This document shows positions 26,727 through 35,386 of a DNA stretch of 64,000 nucleotides, in pieces; position 1 is the first letter of the stretch; each line of letters begins with the position of its first letter. A program made the position numbers and the translations under genes. The notes under the pieces are model-generated. The model saw only the letters and a program-made list of their open reading frames with translations, was not told the origin of the DNA and did no database searches. The DNA is from Thermodesulfobacteriota bacterium. GTDB lineage: Bacteria > Desulfobacterota > UBA8473. The stretch lies in the NCBI GenBank assembly GCA_040757775.1, contig JBFLWQ010000004.1:2270-66269 (forward strand), read 5' to 3'.

Positions 26727-27083
26727 CTAATCGATAAACTCGGCAATCCTGCTGTACTTTTGTTTAAGCTCCAAAATAATCCTATCGTAGTAGCGAATCC
26801 TGATGATTCCTCGTATAATGAGGTATGAACCCAGAAAAAACAAAATGGCACTTATCACCAATGCCGGCACAAACAGATGTATCACCTGGATAACATCGTA
26901 GTATTTCGAGGTGGCTATCAGGATACTCAGCACCGAGAGCGGCAAAGCTAAAACGGCAATTCCTGTGCGCATGGCTGACAGTGATGTCCTTTTTTCCGCC
27001 AAAAGAAGCTGAACCTCATTGATGACAACGCCTTCACTGTCAATCTCACCGTTCTGTGGCAAAGATTCCTCCTTGAGTTCCAT
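26727..27083 (-). CDS. DUF202 (YidH-like) membrane protein
   Basis: This 118-aa protein has the family signature LLLAEKRTSLSAMRTGIAVLAL near residues 26-48. It is followed by two or three hydrophobic helices (VLSILIA, LFVPALVISAILFFLGSYLII). It lies at the inner membrane and its function is unknown. It follows the trkA-remnant region on the same strand by about 20 bases, so cotranscription is possible. Confidence 0.78.
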   Translation of the reverse strand: MELKEESLPQNGEIDSEGVVINEVQLLLAEKRTSLSAMRTGIAVLALPLSVLSILIATSKYYDVIQVIHLFVPALVISAILFFLGSYLIIRGIIRIRYYDRIILELKQKYSRIAEFID

Positions 27084-27104
27084 GCTACTCAGTTTTCTAG
27101 TCCA

Positions 27105-27400
27105 TCACTCTTCTCCACGCAACTTTTCAAGTCCTTCATTTGACCCCAGAAGAACCAAGATGTTGCTGTCTTTCATGATGGAATCTCCCGTGGGGATAAG
27201 GTTCAAACGCTCAGGGATAAGTTCTTTGATTGCGATTACCTGAACACCATAAAGATTGATGAGATCGAGTTCACGCAGGGTTTTACCCGTAAACTTTTTT
27301 GATGGAGCCAATTCTATAATACTGTAACCTTCCAGGAAAGGTAAATAGTCGAGCATATTAGGGTTGTGTAACCTTTCAGCCAGAGAGATAGGAATGTCCC
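27105..27400 (-). pseudogene. Partial second trkA (RCK_C domain) remnant
   Basis: Translation on the minus strand gives a linker (ISLAERLHNPNMLDYLPF) followed by a complete TrkA-C domain (FTGKTLRELDLINLYGVQVIAIKE ... NILVLLGSNEGLEKL). It is clearly homologous to the last 100 residues of the intact trkA next to it. No RCK_N domain, nucleotide fold or good ribosome site is present; the frame stops just upstream, at the 3' end of trkA. The ATG at 27356 would give an 83-aa domain only. It looks like a partial tandem duplication, though a free RCK_C protein is possible. Confidence 0.7.
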
Positions 27401-27414
27401 TTTCAGGGTAGTTT

Positions 27415-28065
27415 TCAAAAACTTAATTTTTCAAAATCTTCTTCTTTACAAATAAACAGAAGAATTGAGTCTGGTTCTATCTTTGAATCAGGATCGGGCA
27501 TAAATGAAATCACATCTTTTAGAATATTTTTAATGGCTATTATTTCAATATGATACTTTTTTCGAAAACCTATATCTTTAATTGTCTTACCGATAAATTT
27601 ATCTGGGATTGCGATTTCAAAAATGCCATATTCAGGCGTAAGTGGAATATATTCAATTAAATTAGGGGAATTTAATCGTTCTGATAAATGTTCGCCAGCC
27701 ATTTTTTCGGGATTGATAATTTCAGTGGCACCTATTTTTTTATAGATTATCGCCTGAATGTCATTCACTGCTTTTACAATTATGTTCTTAATTCCAATTT
27801 CCTTTAAATGATAAATCGCCAAGCTATTTGCTTCAATTGTTTCCCCAAGATTTAATATAACAGTATCTATGTTTTTGTTTAGATACTCTTTCAAATATTC
27901 CCCCGTTTTTACATCATGAACTATCGCATTGGTAACCAAATCTTTAATCTCTTCAATTTTATCACTATCCGAATCAATGACCAAAACTTCATGACCCTTT
28001 TGGGCAAGTGATACAGCAAGACTAAATCCAAAATTGCCCAGCCCAATAACTGCAAATTGACGCAT
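27415..28065 (-). CDS. trkA: TrkA/KtrA-type potassium uptake regulatory subunit
   Basis: This 216-aa cytosolic gating ring subunit has a Rossmann RCK_N domain (VIGLGNFGFSLAVSLAQKGHEVLVID, nucleotide-binding G-x-G-x-x-G) and an RCK_C domain (FIGKTIKDIGFRKKYHIEIIAIKN). The length is that of KtrA. It controls the TrkH-type channel encoded 16 bases upstream on the same strand. ATP/ADP or NAD(H) binding regulates such rings. Confidence 0.94.
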   Translation of the reverse strand: MRQFAVIGLGNFGFSLAVSLAQKGHEVLVIDSDSDKIEEIKDLVTNAIVHDVKTGEYLKEYLNKNIDTVILNLGETIEANSLAIYHLKEIGIKNIIVKAVNDIQAIIYKKIGATEIINPEKMAGEHLSERLNSPNLIEYIPLTPEYGIFEIAIPDKFIGKTIKDIGFRKKYHIEIIAIKNILKDVISFMPDPDSKIEPDSILLFICKEEDFEKLSF

Positions 28066-28081
28066 ATAAAATCACCTACCT

Positions 28082-29413
28082 TTATCCAACATAAATATCA
28101 CCAAGGGGATATTTATATGTTTCCCTGTGTCTTTTGAGAACAGAAAGACCAACACCTAATGGGCCTATCCGCCCAATTAGCATGGTTGCTATAATAAACA
28201 ATTTTCCAATGAAGGTCAAATTGCCGGTTATACCGGTGGAGAGGCCTACGGTGCCTAATGCCGAAACCACTTCAAATAGAATCTGGATAAATGATCCACT
28301 TTCCGTAACAGATAAAACGAGAGTAGCCAAAAACATCCATAAACCAGCCAAAAGCATTATCGATAATGAGTGTCGGATAACTTCAGCGCTGACGCGTCGT
28401 TTGAAGATATTCACGTCATTTTTTTGCCTCAACACAGAATAAAGCAAAGCAAGCAGAATACCAAATGTTGTTATCTTAATACCACCTGCTGTGCTGCCTG
28501 AACCCGCTCCAATAAACATGAATCCAATAATCAGAAATAAACTTCCTTCACTCATTCCACCTATATCAATAGTATTAAACCCCGTTGTGCTGGTAGCCGT
28601 TAAAGTCTGAAATATAGAATTGAGCATTTTTTCTTTAACAGAAATGGTGGCTACCCAGTGTTCCGAAAAATAAATAATGAATGTGCCCATAATAAAAAAT
28701 ACAATCATTAGCAAGTAAACAAGTTTGCTATGGACCGATAACCTGCTGGGTTTCTTTTTCTTTAATTTGTTCCGAATATTTTCAAAACTATCAAATACGA
28801 CCCAAAATCCCAGACAACCTGCCGTAAAGATCAAGATCAGGATTATATTCAGAACAATGCTGTTATTATATCGGCAGAGATTATCAGCATAAATTGAAAA
28901 TCCTGCTGTATTGAACGCAGAAACGGAATGAAAAATAGCTGAATAGACAGCTTGCGGTAGTGTAAAATCGCTGGAAAGATAAATACTTAATGCGATGGCA
29001 CCTATCAATTCAATTACAAATGTATAAAATATGATTAGTTTTGCAAATTTGGCCGCTTCAATTTTAAAAGGCCGTTTTACTACCTCATGAAGCAGTAATG
29101 TGCTTTGCATAGAAAGTTTATTGCCCATCAAGAGAACAAAAAAAACAAAAAACAGCATATAGCCTAAACCGCCGATTTGAAAGAGTATCATAATTACAAT
29201 TTGTCCGAACAAATTATAATGTGAACCTGTATCGACGACAATTAGCCCTGTAGTAGTTATGGCTGAAGTCGCGGTAAATAGAGCATCCAGATAAGGAGTC
29301 GTTTCCCCAGAAGATGATGAAATCGGTAAATATAATAAAATGCCACCGATGAGACTAATTAGAATAAATCCAACGGATAGAATTTGAATAGGAGTTCGTT
29401 TCCTAAATTTCAT
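28082..29413 (-). CDS. trkH: TrkH/KtrB-family potassium transporter
   Basis: This 443-aa membrane protein is built from four M1-P-M2 repeats. The filter glycines are visible in ITTTGLIVV, SAFNTAGFSIY, TSTTGFNTIDI and SALGTVGLSTGIT. Basic cytosolic loops (RNKLKKKKPSR) lie between. It mediates potassium, possibly Na-coupled, uptake with TrkA. The length fits KtrB better than E. coli TrkH. First gene of the trkH-trkA unit. Confidence 0.94.
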   Translation of the reverse strand: MKFRKRTPIQILSVGFILISLIGGILLYLPISSSSGETTPYLDALFTATSAITTTGLIVVDTGSHYNLFGQIVIMILFQIGGLGYMLFFVFFVLLMGNKLSMQSTLLLHEVVKRPFKIEAAKFAKLIIFYTFVIELIGAIALSIYLSSDFTLPQAVYSAIFHSVSAFNTAGFSIYADNLCRYNNSIVLNIILILIFTAGCLGFWVVFDSFENIRNKLKKKKPSRLSVHSKLVYLLMIVFFIMGTFIIYFSEHWVATISVKEKMLNSIFQTLTATSTTGFNTIDIGGMSEGSLFLIIGFMFIGAGSGSTAGGIKITTFGILLALLYSVLRQKNDVNIFKRRVSAEVIRHSLSIMLLAGLWMFLATLVLSVTESGSFIQILFEVVSALGTVGLSTGITGNLTFIGKLFIIATMLIGRIGPLGVGLSVLKRHRETYKYPLGDIYVG

Positions 29414-29504
29414 AATATATAATGTCCATTTATAATCTATTGTTTCATGAGAAAAAAAATCAGAAATAAATTACTCCCTTCCCTTCATCATTAAAAAATG
29501 AAGA

Positions 29505-29534
29505 GTTAGGGGCACGGCGCGCCGTGCCCCTAAC
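29505..29534. repeat. Perfect 30-bp GC-rich palindrome
   Basis: GTTAGGGGCACGGCG is followed directly by its reverse complement (29505-29519 and 29520-29534). It lies between the corA pseudogene and trkH. GGGGCACGGC-type palindromes recur as intergenic repeats in many environmental genomes; here it may also end transcription. Confidence 0.85.
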
Positions 29535-29542
29535 CGAACATT

Positions 29543-30153
29543 TCAAAGCCACTTTTTTCTCTTAAAATAGATTACCATTACAACTCCTACAGTTGCCATG
29601 GCTATCAACGCGGCTGGATAAGCCCAATGAAGTTCAAGCTCTGGCATATATTTAAAGTTCATTTCATAAATACCCGCCATAAAAGTCAGGGGGATGAATA
29701 TGGTAGCAATAATAGTTAAAACCTTCATAACCTCGTTCATTTTATTGCTGATACTGGAAAGATAGACATCGAGCATTCCAGAAACCATGTCTCTGAATGT
29801 TTCTATTGTATCCTTATGACTACGAAGATGTAATCCTCAAAATCCTCCATTTTTGGACGTTGCCCCGTATTCAAAATGTCTTCCAGAATAAGGGGATGTA
29901 TGTTAAAATGGATCCCAAGTCTTTCTATCGCATCAACCTCATGGAGACCATCTATGTTTACCCAGGTAACGGTCGGTGTATCTTTAAACGGGAAGCATTC
30001 CTCCACTGTATTTACTTCCTGCTCTTGAAACTGCACTTCATCGTAGTCAATAACCGTAATCCTTGTCCTGTCAGTTTTCTTTTCCCCTATATGGACGAGG
30101 GTACCAGGGGAGAGACCAACCTTTTCTTGCCTCTTCTTAATCAGCTTAAGCAT
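29543..30153 (-). pseudogene. corA: corA magnesium/cobalt transporter pseudogene with internal deletion
   Basis: The 5' part (30153 to about 29806) encodes the CorA N-terminal domain up to MEDFEDYIFVVIRIQ. The next bases continue in a different frame as TIETFRDMVSGMLDVYLSS, the stalk helix before TM1, then ATIFIPLTFMAGIYEMNF and TM2. About 140 residues of the cytosolic helical region are missing and the join is out of frame. In addition the invariant G-M-N signature reads E-M-N. Full CorA is about 350 aa. The gene is therefore non-functional by deletion, frameshift and motif loss. Confidence 0.88.
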
Positions 30154-30201
30154 TATGGGACGGACCTTCTAATAATACAGAAAGGATTTTTTACGAAGCT
30201 G

Positions 30202-32079
30202 TCATAATTTATCTGGTGTAATATAGTCACCGTATCTTTCCCTTGCCTTGTTCAACCTCTGCCTTTGTTCCTCCAATACTTCAAATACCTTTTTGGGTGT
30301 ATCAGAAACCTTGGTCTCATAAATCGCTTTTATCCTATCAATCTTTGCCAGGTTTTCCGGAATCCTTATCATAAATTGCTTACTATAGTCTTTTTCAGTA
30401 TAGTCTTTTTTAAGTACCTCCTTAAACAGCCTTTGAATATCCTCATACCTGGGTATCTTACCAGTAGGTGTTTCAATGAAGCCAACTTCATCATTGACCC
30501 GCAGTTCCATCCATTTATACCAGACTCTCTTATCTGTCTTCTCATTTAAGAAATTTCCCTCCCTGTCTTTAATAAAGTAATTAACAGAAAAGATGATGGG
30601 CGGTTTTTTCAGGTTTTTGCCAAAATCCAGATTGTCTTGAATATACTTTCCTACAGGAATGGACAAAAAATCCAGATTGGACATAGGATTAAATTCTCTT
30701 ACCCCTTCCTTCCCTAACGTGGCAGCCGTAGTCTCAGATTCCAATGATGCACCTTTGGCTATTATTCCATGTGCCCAGTCAAAAGATTCTTCAACTGGTA
30801 CACAGGTATCTGAATCCCTGCCCCCGTAAACTATTCCACCTACCGAAACACCTGATGGGTCATTAATTTTAGGGTCAAGGTTTTCAAAAGCATCTAAACT
30901 GATCGTAAATCTTGCATTTGGATGGGAGCATTGTATCTCTTTACCCTTTCCGTCTTTTTTCCCAGTAAGCCATTCCCCTGAATGGTTATAACCTTTGGCG
31001 GGGACATTTCCATCCTTTCCAATCCAGTGTACGTGTTTATCTTCAGTAACCAGCACGTTGGAAAATATGATCTCTCCAGGGCTATGAAGCCCATTCCACT
31101 GATATGGGTCATCCTTAGAATTTACTCCCATTATTATACCAAACATGCCCTTTTCCACATTGACTGCCCTGACCTCTCCATCTTTTTGTCTGAGATAGGC
31201 AATATCATCCCCCACGATTCTTTCACCATCCAGCATGGCAGTAGAGGTCTTCCCGCAGAGGGAAGGAAACGCCCCTGTAAAATAAGTCACCCTATTTTTT
31301 GGGCCGTTTATTCCCAGGATTAGCATATGCTCTGTTAACCAGCCTTCTTTTGACCCCTGGTTGATTGCCAGGCGCATAGCCAACTTTTTCAACCCAATAG
31401 TGTTGCCACCGTACTGGGTGTTGGTGCTGTACACAATATCATCATCAATATCAATATATATTCTTCGTTTATCCAGATTTTTACATACCTTCCTTTCATC
31501 GAGTTCCCCTTGAGAATGGACAAACTTGAAGAAACGGGCTTTTGCCCCCTGCCTGACAAACTCTTCATAACCTGTTCGGTAAAGGAGAAACTCACTGTGA
31601 GCCACATAACTGGAATCGGTAAGCTGGACACAGGGGATGGAAAACTCGGATTTGGTAGGGCCCAAACAGAAGAAACATATGTAGAGTTCTTTGCCCTCCA
31701 TAATATTTTTAAGTATCTCATGGACTTCCTTTACCCCTTCATATCTGTCCTTTGTAATTATGGTTGGACCAAGATCCACACCCTTAGGGACAAGGATATC
31801 GGTATGCTCTTTGTCCCTCCCTTGGTCATAATAACTGTCAAAATGAATGGTATGACCATCAATAGCCAGTCTGCTTTCCTCCCCATTTATTATTGCCGAT
31901 TCCCTTATATATTTAATATCATTCATGGAATCAGTACTAACAAACACCTTTCTGGGGTTACAGAGTTCAACATACTTGGCAATGAATTGATGAAGCTCTG
32001 GATTGTCAATTCTAATCAGTTTTTGGTACCCTTCTTCCCCTAATCTGGTTTTGAGCGTGTCCATACTTTTTTTACCCAT
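30202..32079 (-). CDS. pckG: Phosphoenolpyruvate carboxykinase (GTP)
   Basis: This 625-aa enzyme interconverts oxaloacetate and phosphoenolpyruvate using GTP/GDP. Signatures are QYGGNTIGLKKLAMRLA, the P-loop AFPSLCGKTSTAM, GDDIAYLR, and GGRDSDTCVPVEESFDW. The length is typical of GTP-type PEPCK rather than the ATP type. AGGGAGGATTG precedes the ATG. It is monocistronic with long flanking gaps. Together with PFOR it would support gluconeogenesis toward the glycogen genes. Confidence 0.96.
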   Translation of the reverse strand: MGKKSMDTLKTRLGEEGYQKLIRIDNPELHQFIAKYVELCNPRKVFVSTDSMNDIKYIRESAIINGEESRLAIDGHTIHFDSYYDQGRDKEHTDILVPKGVDLGPTIITKDRYEGVKEVHEILKNIMEGKELYICFFCLGPTKSEFSIPCVQLTDSSYVAHSEFLLYRTGYEEFVRQGAKARFFKFVHSQGELDERKVCKNLDKRRIYIDIDDDIVYSTNTQYGGNTIGLKKLAMRLAINQGSKEGWLTEHMLILGINGPKNRVTYFTGAFPSLCGKTSTAMLDGERIVGDDIAYLRQKDGEVRAVNVEKGMFGIIMGVNSKDDPYQWNGLHSPGEIIFSNVLVTEDKHVHWIGKDGNVPAKGYNHSGEWLTGKKDGKGKEIQCSHPNARFTISLDAFENLDPKINDPSGVSVGGIVYGGRDSDTCVPVEESFDWAHGIIAKGASLESETTAATLGKEGVREFNPMSNLDFLSIPVGKYIQDNLDFGKNLKKPPIIFSVNYFIKDREGNFLNEKTDKRVWYKWMELRVNDEVGFIETPTGKIPRYEDIQRLFKEVLKKDYTEKDYSKQFMIRIPENLAKIDRIKAIYETKVSDTPKKVFEVLEEQRQRLNKARERYGDYITPDKL

Positions 32080-32448
32080 TTTTCAATCCTCCCTGGCTAT
32101 AAAAGTTCATTAAAATTTGAGGGCTTTGAGAAACATATTTTTCAAATGTTTCAATTTGCTATTATTTACCTTTATCAGAAAAGGACTCCCTTATCAATCA
32201 TTTCTTTATTATTTTCTTTTTTTCTAACCGGCACATTTCCCATTTTTCAGGGCTAAGGTTATTGGAGTACTGTGTTTTTTTTATCCTTAACAGAAAAATT
32301 CTTTTTCCTCAGACAAAAACTTTGTTGTCCGATTCCCCTTTTTAAGTTGCCCGTAGATTGCGTTTATGGTATAAAAAATAAGTAGCTAATTCAGTAGACA
32401 GGAGATAGAATTCAGGAGTCAGTAATTAAATCAACAATCAGCCGAAGA
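32080..32448. other. AT-rich intergenic region
   Basis: About 370 bases between the divergent pckG and tadA genes. It is rich in T runs and has CAGGAGATAGAATTCAGGAGTCAG-like short repetition before tadA. No gene or clear promoter could be supported. Confidence 0.6.
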
Positions 32449-32910
32449 ATGGATATACATACTGAATTTATGCAGGAAGCGCTGGCAGAAGCCAGAAAGG
32501 CAGGGAAAAAGGGTGAGGTCCCTGTTGGAGCTGTAATCATTTCCTCAAATGGAGAGTTATTGGCCAGCGCTCATAATGAATCCATTTCCAGAAATGATCC
32601 CACTGCCCATGCTGAGATCCTGGCACTAAGAAAAGCAGGCAAAAAACTGGGTAACTATCGTATATCAAACAGCACGTTTTACGTAACCATAGAACCCTGT
32701 ATCATGTGTATAGGAGCGCTTATCAATGCCAGAATACATCATCTGGTTTATGGTGCCAGAGATCCAAAGGCAGGGGCAGTAGATTCTGTCTATAATATTC
32801 TACAGAACTCAAGGGTTAACCATAAAATGGAGGTTTCTTCAGGAGTTTTGGAAAGAGAGTGTCAGGATATTATTCAGTCGTTCTTTAGACGATTGAGAGA
32901 CAATCAATAA
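32449..32910 (+). CDS. tadA: tRNA-specific adenosine deaminase
   Basis: This 153-aa zinc deaminase converts A34 to inosine in tRNA-Arg(ACG). The catalytic motifs are TAHAEILAL (His and Glu) and EPCIMCIGAL (PCxxC zinc site), followed by ARIHHLVYGARDPKAGA. The length is normal. It is followed within 65 bases by a tRNA-Ser gene. The ribosome site is weak (GAAG). Confidence 0.94.
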   Translation: MDIHTEFMQEALAEARKAGKKGEVPVGAVIISSNGELLASAHNESISRNDPTAHAEILALRKAGKKLGNYRISNSTFYVTIEPCIMCIGALINARIHHLVYGARDPKAGAVDSVYNILQNSRVNHKMEVSSGVLERECQDIIQSFFRRLRDNQ

Positions 32911-32971
32911 TGATTGCCTAGTAAAAAGTAAAAGGTGAAAACCACCTGATTTCGCAACGCAGGAAATTTCA

Positions 32972-33065
32972 GGAGAGATGGCCGAGTCTGGTCGAAGGCG
33001 ATTGATTCGAAATCAATTGTCCTGAGAGATCGGGACCGGGGGTTCAAATCCCTCTCTCTCCGCCA
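32972..33065 (+). tRNA. tRNA-Ser (CGA anticodon)
   Basis: This type II tRNA has a long variable arm. The acceptor GGAGAGA/TCTCTCC pairs fully, the discriminator is G and CCA is encoded. The anticodon stem ATTGA/TCAAT encloses TTCGAAA with CGA at 33008-33010, and the T arm has GGTTCAAATCC. Confidence 0.96.
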
Positions 33066-33143
33066 TAAAAACCAGTTACCACCCCCACCCTCCCCTCCCC
33101 CTTCAAGGTGAAGGGTTTGGGAGGGGGTGAAAAGTGATGAGTA
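33040..33143 (+). repeat. Direct repeat, copy 1: tRNA-Ser 3' end plus flank
   Basis: From GGGTTCAAATCCC in the T arm through CCGCCA and about 80 bases downstream to GTGATGAGTA, this matches 33268-33372 closely. The flank holds an imperfect hairpin of CACCCTCCCCTCCC against GGGAGGGGGTG. Confidence 0.9.
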
Positions 33144-33199
33144 GTTAAAAAGATTTTTGACTGAAAACTGTTCACTGATAACTGACCACTGTAGTTATG

Positions 33200-33293
33200 G
33201 GAGAGATGTCCGAGCTGGCTGAAGGAGCACGACTGGAAATCGTGTGTACGCTCAAAAGGTGTACCGAGGGTTCAAATCCCTCTCTCTCCGCCA
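33200..33293 (+). tRNA. tRNA-Ser (GGA anticodon)
   Basis: This type II tRNA has acceptor GGAGAGA/TCTCTCC, an anticodon stem CACGA/TCGTG with loop CTGGAAA and anticodon GGA at 33235-33237, a long variable arm, and encoded CCA. It is the second serine tRNA in tandem. Confidence 0.96.
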
Positions 33294-33372
33294 TAAAAAC
33301 CAGTTACCACCCCCCACCCTCCCCTCCCCCTTGAAGGGGGAGGGTTTGGGAGGGGGTGAAAAGTGATGAGTA
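33268..33372 (+). repeat. Direct repeat, copy 2: tRNA-Ser 3' end plus flank
   Basis: This is the second copy of the 104-base segment at 33040. The few differences are mainly in the C-rich run and the hairpin loop (CTTGAAGGGGGAGG against CTTCAAGGTGAAGG). Confidence 0.9.
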
Positions 33373-33443
33373 TATAAAAAGATAGAGATGATTAGTTTGT
33401 TAGTTTGTCATGGAAAATGAAAAAGATAATTTTAAAGCTTGAA

Positions 33444-33449
33444 TATAAT
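33444..33449 (+). promoter_or_regulatory. -10 box of the SRP RNA gene
   Basis: TATAAT lies eight bases before the predicted 5' end of the SRP RNA. No good -35 box is seen at the usual distance. Confidence 0.5.
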
Positions 33450-33457
33450 TACAAATT

Positions 33458-33559
33458 GATAGCTGGATCCTACGCAATTAAAGGGTACAAACCCCGTCAG
33501 GTCCGGGAGGAAGCAGCGGTAGTAATCTCTTTAGTGTGCCGTAGGGTAATCCAGCTATC
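33458..33559 (+). ncRNA. ffs: Signal recognition particle RNA, small bacterial (4.5S) type
   Basis: The ends GATAGCTGGAT and ATCCAGCTATC pair over 11 bases. The apical domain contains CCCCGTCAGGTCCGGGAGG followed by AAGCAGCGGTAG, the conserved Ffh-binding symmetric and asymmetric loops with the GNRA-type tip. The length is about 102 nt. It sits immediately before dnaX-ybaB-recR, a common neighbourhood for ffs. Confidence 0.95.
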
Positions 33560-33588
33560 ATTTATTAGAGGTAAGAAAGGACTATTCT

Positions 33589-35292
33589 ATGTCCTATTTG
33601 GTTCTGGCTCGGAAATGGCGACCTCAGATCTTTGAAGAAGTGGTAGGCCAAAGACACGTCACAAAGACCCTCCAAAATGCAATTATTGGCAATAGAGTCC
33701 CTCATGCCCTTTTGTTTACTGGCACAAAAGGAGTAGGAAAAACATCCGTTGCCCGAATTCTGGCAAAAGCCTTAAATTGCCAGAATGGTCCAACTCCTGG
33801 ACCGTGTAACCAGTGCCAGTTCTGTAAGGATATATCCACCGGGGCATCTATAGACGTTCTGGAGATTGACGGAGCGTCAAATACTGGCGTAGACGATGTA
33901 AGAGAACTCAGGGAAAATGTTAGATACCTTCCATCGAAAGGTAGCCATAAGGTCTATATTATTGATGAAGTTCATATGTTATCCAATAGTGCATTCAATG
34001 CATTATTGAAAACCCTGGAAGAACCCCCAGAACATGTGGTATTTATATTTGCCACTACAGAACCCCATAAAATACCCCCAACTATACTCTCCAGATGTCA
34101 ACGATATGATTTTAAGCGGATCTCTGCCAGAGATATTCTTGCTCATCTGAAACTCATCGTATCAGACGAGAAGGTACAAATCAGTGATAAGGGTTTAGCT
34201 TTAATTGCCAGGGGAGCAGAGGGTAGTATGAGGGATGCCCAGAGTATTCTGGATCAGGCTATATCATTTGCCGGGAGGGATATTAGCTATGATGAAATTG
34301 TGGAGATTCTGGGGATTATAGATCGGAAACTGTTCTATGAAACTTCCCTTTCAATAATAGAAAGGAAGCCCAAAAGATGCCTCGATATTATCGAGGATGT
34401 ATATAACTATGGGTATGATATTAAAGAATTTTACAAGGGGCTTCTGGAACAGTTTAGAAATCTGATAATAACCAAGGTTACTGAGAACCCCTCTAGGTTA
34501 ATAGACCTTCCGGATAGCGAGATTGAAGATCTTACCACGCAAGGGGCATTATTAGGCATCGACGAGATTCAGCAGCTATTCAGCATCCTTGCTAATAGTG
34601 AACAAGAGATTATAAGATCGAGTAACCCCAGGTTGGTCATGGAGATGACCCTTGTCAGGATGGCTCATACAAGACCATTGCTCTCTATTGATGACATCTT
34701 ACGTAAGATTGATAAGTTGGAAACAAAATTACTCAATACAGATAATAGTGATACTAATAGCACAAGGTTGTCCCTGGAAAAACCACAGCTTTTGGATTCA
34801 TCCCCAGAACAAGTATTGGTCAACCACGAAATTGAGCACCTGGAAGTTGCTAATGATACGGAACTTTCCGAGGCAGAATCTGGAATTAAGGGATGGGATA
34901 CTAAGGAGATATGGCTTAATCTGATTGGCTTCGTTAAGAAGAAAAGACCTCTTTTAGCTTCCATCCTTGAACTTGGTCATTTGATAAACATAGACGATGG
35001 AAAGATTGATATAGGACTTGAAAAAAATTCTGTATTCATGGACAGTATAAATGAACCCCAGAACAAAAAGGACCTTGCAGATATCTTCAGAGAATTCTTC
35101 CAGAGGGAAATGGCACTGAACATATCAGTCATAGTTCCTAACTCAGACTCAGCGTCCATTTTAAAAAAAAACAGTAAAGGATCTGACGGAGTTAGAAAAT
35201 TGAGAGAGGAAGCATTGAACAATCCGATTGTCCAGTATGCCATCAACATATTCGGAGGCAAGGTTACAGAGATAAAGACGAAGCAAGTATAA
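33589..35292 (+). CDS. dnaX: DNA polymerase III subunits gamma and tau
   Basis: This 567-aa clamp-loader ATPase has Walker A GTKGVGKTSVAR, a zinc module (CNQCQFCKDI), Walker B IIDEVHML, the SRC motif (ILSRCQRYDF) and sensor 2 region GSMRDAQSILDQA, then a C-terminal region from about residue 375. AAAGGA precedes the ATG. A run of nine A at 35163-35171 (codons 525-528) lies in the 3' part. Shifting back one base there gives K-Q-stop at once, so a shorter product of about 529 residues could be made. It is followed by ybaB and recR in the standard order. Confidence 0.96.
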   Translation: MSYLVLARKWRPQIFEEVVGQRHVTKTLQNAIIGNRVPHALLFTGTKGVGKTSVARILAKALNCQNGPTPGPCNQCQFCKDISTGASIDVLEIDGASNTGVDDVRELRENVRYLPSKGSHKVYIIDEVHMLSNSAFNALLKTLEEPPEHVVFIFATTEPHKIPPTILSRCQRYDFKRISARDILAHLKLIVSDEKVQISDKGLALIARGAEGSMRDAQSILDQAISFAGRDISYDEIVEILGIIDRKLFYETSLSIIERKPKRCLDIIEDVYNYGYDIKEFYKGLLEQFRNLIITKVTENPSRLIDLPDSEIEDLTTQGALLGIDEIQQLFSILANSEQEIIRSSNPRLVMEMTLVRMAHTRPLLSIDDILRKIDKLETKLLNTDNSDTNSTRLSLEKPQLLDSSPEQVLVNHEIEHLEVANDTELSEAESGIKGWDTKEIWLNLIGFVKKKRPLLASILELGHLINIDDGKIDIGLEKNSVFMDSINEPQNKKDLADIFREFFQREMALNISVIVPNSDSASILKKNSKGSDGVRKLREEALNNPIVQYAINIFGGKVTEIKTKQV

Positions 35293-35302
35293 TAGTCAAC
35301 TA

Positions 35303-35322
35303 CCATCGGCTAAAGCCGATGG
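35303..35322. repeat. CCATCGGCT hairpin
   Basis: CCATCGGCT and AGCCGATGG are separated by two A bases, a 9-bp stem just after dnaX. It is a common type of intergenic hairpin and may attenuate transcription into ybaB. No T run follows. Confidence 0.6.
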
Positions 35323-35386
35323 CTTAAGGGTTCGAGGATTCAAGTTTTTCTCCCATTCCCCGAGGGGACAATAACGGAGGTAGCGG

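Noticed and set aside
33040-33372. Possible CRISPR-like direct repeats
   Set aside because: There are only two copies of about 104 bases and each includes a tRNA 3' end; no spacer periodicity or cas genes.
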